Origin: Methylobacteriaceae bacterium
Lineage (GTDB): Bacteria > Pseudomonadota > Alphaproteobacteria > Rhizobiales > Beijerinckiaceae
DNA length: 26,586 nt
NCBI GenBank assembly: GCA_020638135.1
Contig: JACKJE010000033.1
Location: forward strand, 1-26,586
Direction of reading: 5' to 3'
Shown piece after piece: positions 21,822 through 26,586 of this stretch. The notes below the pieces were generated by a model. It saw only the letters and a program-made list of their open reading frames with translations, was not told the origin of the DNA and did not search any database. The first letter of the stretch is position 1. Every line of letters starts with the position of its first letter. Position numbers and translations under genes: made by a program.

Positions 21822-22883
21822 ATGCGTCTGTCGAAAATTGCGATCAGCGCCGCTCTCGCAGCCCTCCTTCTCGCGTCCAACGCGCCCGCCAGCGCTGGCG
21901 ACGGACTTTTGCCCAATCTCCGCCTGAGCCAGCTCTTCAACCGTCCGTCGCCGCCGCCGGCCGATATCGACGAGGAGCCTGCCGCGCGCGGGGGCCCGAG
22001 CAACAGCGAACTGGTGGTGCGGATCGACCGGCTGGAGCGGCTGAACCGCGAACTGACCGGCCAGATCGAGCAATTGCAGTTCCAGATCCGCAAGCTGGAG
22101 GAGCAACAGCGCAATGCAGGGCCGGTCGCCGCCGCGCCGCATGCGCCGCAGGTCGCAACCGCCCATCCGCCTGCCTCGACCCCCGCGGCGACCGCGCCGG
22201 TCGGGGCGCCCGCCGTCCACAATGCGACCACGCCTGTCGAAGCCAGCCGGCTGCGGCGCGGCGACGCCTTCGATCCCGCGCAGAACCCGGGGGCGCCCGG
22301 CGCGCCGCGCCAGCTCGGCACGACATTGCCGAGCGCGCCGCTGCAGACGCCGCAGCAGGCGGGCCTCAGCGGTCCGCTCGGCGGCCGCGATCCCGGCGAG
22401 GCGCCCAATCCGATGAAGCCGCTCGATCTCGGCGGGCCCCGGCCGACGCCGCCGGCCGTGCAGCCCGGCGCCGCGGGAACGCAGGTCGCGGCGACGCCGC
22501 CCATGGGCATGAAGGAAGAATACGAACAGGCCGCCGCCTTGCTGAAGCAGGGCCAGTACGACGGCGCGCAGAAGGGCTTTGAAGGCTTCATCGTCAAGCA
22601 TGCCCGCAGCCGCTATACGCCCGACGCCGTGTTCGGGCTCGGCGAGACCTTCTTCCAGCGCGGCCGGCATCGCGAGGCGGCCGAGCAATATCTGAAGATT
22701 TCGACCAATTTCGCCAATTCCTCGCGCGGGCCGGAAGCCATGCTGCGGCTCGGCCAGTCGCTCAACGCGCTCGGCGCCAAGGAGCAGGCCTGCGCCTCGT
22801 TCGCGGAGGTCGGGCGCAAGTATCCGGGCGCGTCCAACACGATCCGGGCGGCCGAGCGCGAGTCGAAGAAGATTTCGTGCTGA
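21822..22883 (+). CDS. cpoB: CpoB (YbgF), Tol-Pal accessory periplasmic protein
   Basis: A 353-residue periplasmic protein that coordinates Tol constriction with septal peptidoglycan synthesis. The start at 21822 gives a clean signal peptide (MRLSKIAISAALAALLLASN, cleaved after ASA). Next are a coiled-coil segment (about residues 60-98: ELVVRIDRLERLNRELTGQI, then EQLQFQIRKLEEQQ), a long Pro/Ala-rich linker (about 100-235), and the C-terminal TPR domain (EEYEQAAALLKQGQYDGAQKG, PDAVFGLGETFFQRGRHREA, EAMLRLGQSLNALGAKEQAC, SFAEVGRKYP). The linker is longer than in E. coli. It overlaps tilS by 7 bases. Confidence 0.92.
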   Translation: MRLSKIAISAALAALLLASNAPASAGDGLLPNLRLSQLFNRPSPPPADIDEEPAARGGPSNSELVVRIDRLERLNRELTGQIEQLQFQIRKLEEQQRNAGPVAAAPHAPQVATAHPPASTPAATAPVGAPAVHNATTPVEASRLRRGDAFDPAQNPGAPGAPRQLGTTLPSAPLQTPQQAGLSGPLGGRDPGEAPNPMKPLDLGGPRPTPPAVQPGAAGTQVAATPPMGMKEEYEQAAALLKQGQYDGAQKGFEGFIVKHARSRYTPDAVFGLGETFFQRGRHREAAEQYLKISTNFANSSRGPEAMLRLGQSLNALGAKEQACASFAEVGRKYPGASNTIRAAERESKKISC

Positions 22884-23887
22884 CGCGCGCCGGCGCGCCG
22901 CTGCCTGTTCCCGCCGAGATTTTCGCGGGACTGGAGCGGTCCGCCGGCCTGCTCCTCGCAGTATCCGGCGGGCCGGATTCGACCGCGCTGCTCGCTCTGG
23001 CGGACCGCTGGCGCAAGGGCGCCGGCGTTCCCGTATCCGTCGCGACAGTCGATCACGGCTTGCGCGCGGAATCGCGCGCGGAGGCGGAAGCGGTCAGCGC
23101 CCTGTGCGCGGCGCGCGGCCTGCCGCATGCGATCCTGACCTGGCGCGGCGACAAGCCCGCCTCGGGGCTGCCGGCGGCGGCGCGCGCGGCGCGCTATCGC
23201 CTTCTCGGCGCCCATGCGCGAGAGATCGGCGCCGATACGATCGCAACCGGCCATCACGCCGACGACCAGGCCGAGACCGTCCTGATGCGCCTGCTGCGCG
23301 GCAGCGGCCCGGCGGGACTCGCGGGCATGGGGCGGATGGCGCCGGCGCCATGGGCGGGCGGGGAGGGACTGACGCTCGCCCGGCCGTTGCTCGGCTGCGC
23401 CAAGGCCAAACTTGTCGATATTTGCCGCGCCGAGGGCCTGCGCTTCGTCGAGGACCCGACCAACGCGGACGAGACCTATCGCCGGCCGCAACTGCGCCGG
23501 CTTGCGGCCCTGCTGGCGCAGGAGGGACTCGGCCGGGCGGAACTGACCCGGCTGGCGGCGCGCGCGGCGCGGGCCGAGCAGGCGCTCGGATCTCATGTCG
23601 CGGCGCTGCTCGCGGCCGTCCCGGCGCGCCGGGAGGCCCGCCTGTTCGAGGCGCCGGCCGAAGCGATCCGCGCCTTGCCGGACGAGGCGTTGGTGCGGCT
23701 GCTGATGGCCGATATCGCGCGAATCGGCGGCGCGCCTCCACGGCTCGAACAGGTCGAGAAAGTCGCCACAGGCCTGCGGCAAAAGGGCCGGCACGTTGCG
23801 ACGCTCGGCGGCGCCTCGATCAGGCTCGACGCCAAGCGGCTGATTTTGCAGCCGCAAAAGCCACGCAAGCGGCAAGACGCGACATGA
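22877..23887 (+). CDS. tilS: tRNA(Ile)-lysidine synthase
   Basis: Essential tRNA-modifying enzyme that converts the wobble C of tRNA-Ile(CAU) to lysidine using ATP and lysine. 336 residues from GTG at 22877, which overlaps the cpoB stop by 7 bases. The PP-loop motif SGGPDS is at residues 30-35 (LLLAVSGGPDSTALLALADR), followed by VATVDHGLRAESRAEAEAV, ATGHHADDQAETVLMRLLRGSG and EDPTNADETYRRPQLRR. The C-terminal domain is short, as in many alphaproteobacterial TilS. The position between cpoB and ftsH is the standard alphaproteobacterial order. Confidence 0.94.
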   Translation: MLTRAGAPLPVPAEIFAGLERSAGLLLAVSGGPDSTALLALADRWRKGAGVPVSVATVDHGLRAESRAEAEAVSALCAARGLPHAILTWRGDKPASGLPAAARAARYRLLGAHAREIGADTIATGHHADDQAETVLMRLLRGSGPAGLAGMGRMAPAPWAGGEGLTLARPLLGCAKAKLVDICRAEGLRFVEDPTNADETYRRPQLRRLAALLAQEGLGRAELTRLAARAARAEQALGSHVAALLAAVPARREARLFEAPAEAIRALPDEALVRLLMADIARIGGAPPRLEQVEKVATGLRQKGRHVATLGGASIRLDAKRLILQPQKPRKRQDAT

Positions 23888-23920
23888 CGAAAATCGCGTC
23901 AATCACGTTTCCGCGCTCTC

Positions 23921-23950
23921 CTTGGCAAGGGGGGATGGCGCGCCTAAATT
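23921..23950 (+). promoter_or_regulatory. Candidate ftsH promoter
   Basis: TTGGCA at 23922-23927 and TAAATT at 23945-23950 are 17 bases apart. The -35 is preceded by C (CTTGGCA), which also resembles the RpoH (heat-shock) -35, so stress control of ftsH is possible. The start codon is 57 bases downstream. Confidence 0.45.
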
Positions 23951-24006
23951 ACAGTCCAGCACGGTCCGCGGCCCGGAATGTATGAGCCGCGCAAGATAGG
24001 CCCCTG

Positions 24007-25932
<1,926 letters not shown>

Positions 25933-25958
25933 AGCGTTTGGTGTTGGCAGAATGCGAG

Positions 25959-25980
25959 AACCCCGCCGCGAGGCGGGGTT
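25959..25980 (+). terminator. Rho-independent terminator of ftsH
   Basis: AACCCCGCC (25959-25967) pairs with GGCGGGGTT (25972-25980) around GCGA; the right arm's TT runs directly into TTTCATTT. It begins 26 bases after the ftsH stop and lies between convergent genes. Confidence 0.88.
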
Positions 25981-25996
25981 TTTCATTTGTCGGGCC

Positions 25997-26332
25997 TCAC
26001 CCCTCCGGCCCGTTCATGATCCGCTGGAAGATCAGGAAGGCGACGACGATCGTCAGCGCGCCGATGGCGATGACGACCGCCGGGCGCGACAGGCCGCGGT
26101 TGTGGCGCAAGATTGCGTCCTTCAGCAGCAGCAGGCCGGGAACGAGGCAGAGCGGCGTCGCGTAGAAGACGGCAATGTAGGAAAAACCGTCTTCTCGCGG
26201 GTCTCCCCAATGTTTGATCGGCTCTTCGAGGCTCCAGCCCCACAAGCCCAGCATGGCGAGGCCGAGCGCGGCGTAGATCGCGCGCCAGCGTGGCGACAGG
26301 GGAGATTGCCGTGTCTGGTCCATTTGCGCCAT
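25997..26332 (-). CDS. Small hypothetical membrane protein, three helices
   Basis: A 111-residue protein with three hydrophobic segments (about residues 18-34, 52-70 and 84-103) separated by short charged loops (SLEEPIKHWGDPREDGF; KDAILRHNRGLSR). I recognise no family. A second in-frame ATG three codons in (26323) is an alternative start, and neither has a clear ribosome-binding site. It converges on ftsH across the terminator; the arsC-type gene ends 76 bases upstream on the same strand. Confidence 0.6.
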   Translation of the reverse strand: MAQMDQTRQSPLSPRWRAIYAALGLAMLGLWGWSLEEPIKHWGDPREDGFSYIAVFYATPLCLVPGLLLLKDAILRHNRGLSRPAVVIAIGALTIVVAFLIFQRIMNGPEG

Positions 26333-26408
26333 CCATTGCGTGGCGAACGGACGGTTTATAGGTGAACCCGGCGGTCACCGCCGTGTCGCGGCGCACCGGG
26401 CGAGTGAG

Positions 26409-26586
26409 CTACCCCAGCAGCTCCCGCACTGTCTCCGAGGGACGGCACAGCGCGGCCTTGTTTCCCAGCGCCACGATCGGCCGCTCGATCAGGACGGGAT
26501 GCTTGGCGATGGCCGCGAAAATCTGGTCGTCGGTCACGCCGGGATCGCCGAGGCCCAATTCCTCGTAGGGCGTACCGCGCTTGCGC
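26409..26586 (-). CDS. arsC: Arsenate reductase (ArsC, glutaredoxin-type), C-terminal part only
   Basis: The minus-strand frame ending at 26409 encodes 58 residues that continue past the window edge: RKRGTPYEELGLGDPGVTDD, then an amphipathic segment, HPVLIERPIVALGNKAALCR and PSETVRELL. The ELGL...HPxLIxRPIV...ALCRPSE pattern is that of ArsC/Spx-family arsenate reductases, which reduce arsenate with glutathione and glutaredoxin. The N-terminal active-site cysteine lies outside the window, so the catalytic type cannot be confirmed, and a YffB-like relative is possible. Confidence 0.85.
   Translation of the reverse strand, partial: RKRGTPYEELGLGDPGVTDDQIFAAIAKHPVLIERPIVALGNKAALCRPSETVRELLG

Overview
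This 26.6 kb window looks like chromosomal DNA of a high-GC alphaproteobacterium, most likely of the order Hyphomicrobiales (Rhizobiales). Three things point there. The gene order tolQRAB ... pal-cpoB-tilS-ftsH is the alphaproteobacterial one. A good match to the Irr iron-control (ICE) box lies upstream of an FTR1 iron permease gene. An inverted-repeat intergenic element of a kind I recall from rhizobial genomes lies at about 4743-4840. I saw no rRNA, tRNA, CRISPR array, transposase, phage gene or replication origin.

Layout. Positions 1-2020 hold the end of a LivF-type ABC transporter ATPase gene and a phenylacetate-CoA-ligase-like gene. Next are thiD (overlapping the ligase gene by ATGA), hemH, a possible 34-codon ORF, and a three-helix membrane protein with a cyclic-nucleotide-binding domain. 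From 4847 to 8380 a sugar-nucleotide pair, galE (minus) and galU (plus), flanks a trpB2-type gene. From 8441 to 10313 is a nitric-oxide-response module: an NsrR/Rrf2 regulator gene with a truncated DsrC/TusE-like ORF overlapping its end, divergent from nnrS across a short region with two palindrome-like sites. From 10338 to 12032 is an outer-membrane beta-barrel gene on the minus strand.

The second half is the cell-envelope Tol-Pal cluster. tolQ, tolR, tolA and tolB run from 12309 to 15976. As given, tolQ has a 1-base deletion and tolA a 1-base insertion, both in short homopolymers, so both are annotated as broken or as sequence errors. Between tolB and pal, where the operon is normally continuous, three minus-strand genes are interposed: an FTR1 permease, a secreted SH3-like protein and a TIR-transmembrane-TPR protein. 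The cluster resumes on the plus strand with pal, a 50-residue membrane ORF, cpoB, tilS and ftsH. CtrA-like boxes are present upstream of both halves of the split cluster. The window ends with a small membrane protein and the 3' end of an arsC-type gene.

Most of the window is ordinary core genome. The stretches most worth a second look are the TIR-TPR gene, whose TPR part has an exact 48-residue period and lower GC; the interruption of the Tol-Pal operon; the NsrR/nnrS operator region with the dsrC remnant; and the ligase-like protein lacking the usual nucleotide-binding loop. I did not find convincing evidence of a complete undescribed system. All functional calls are by motif recognition without database searches.
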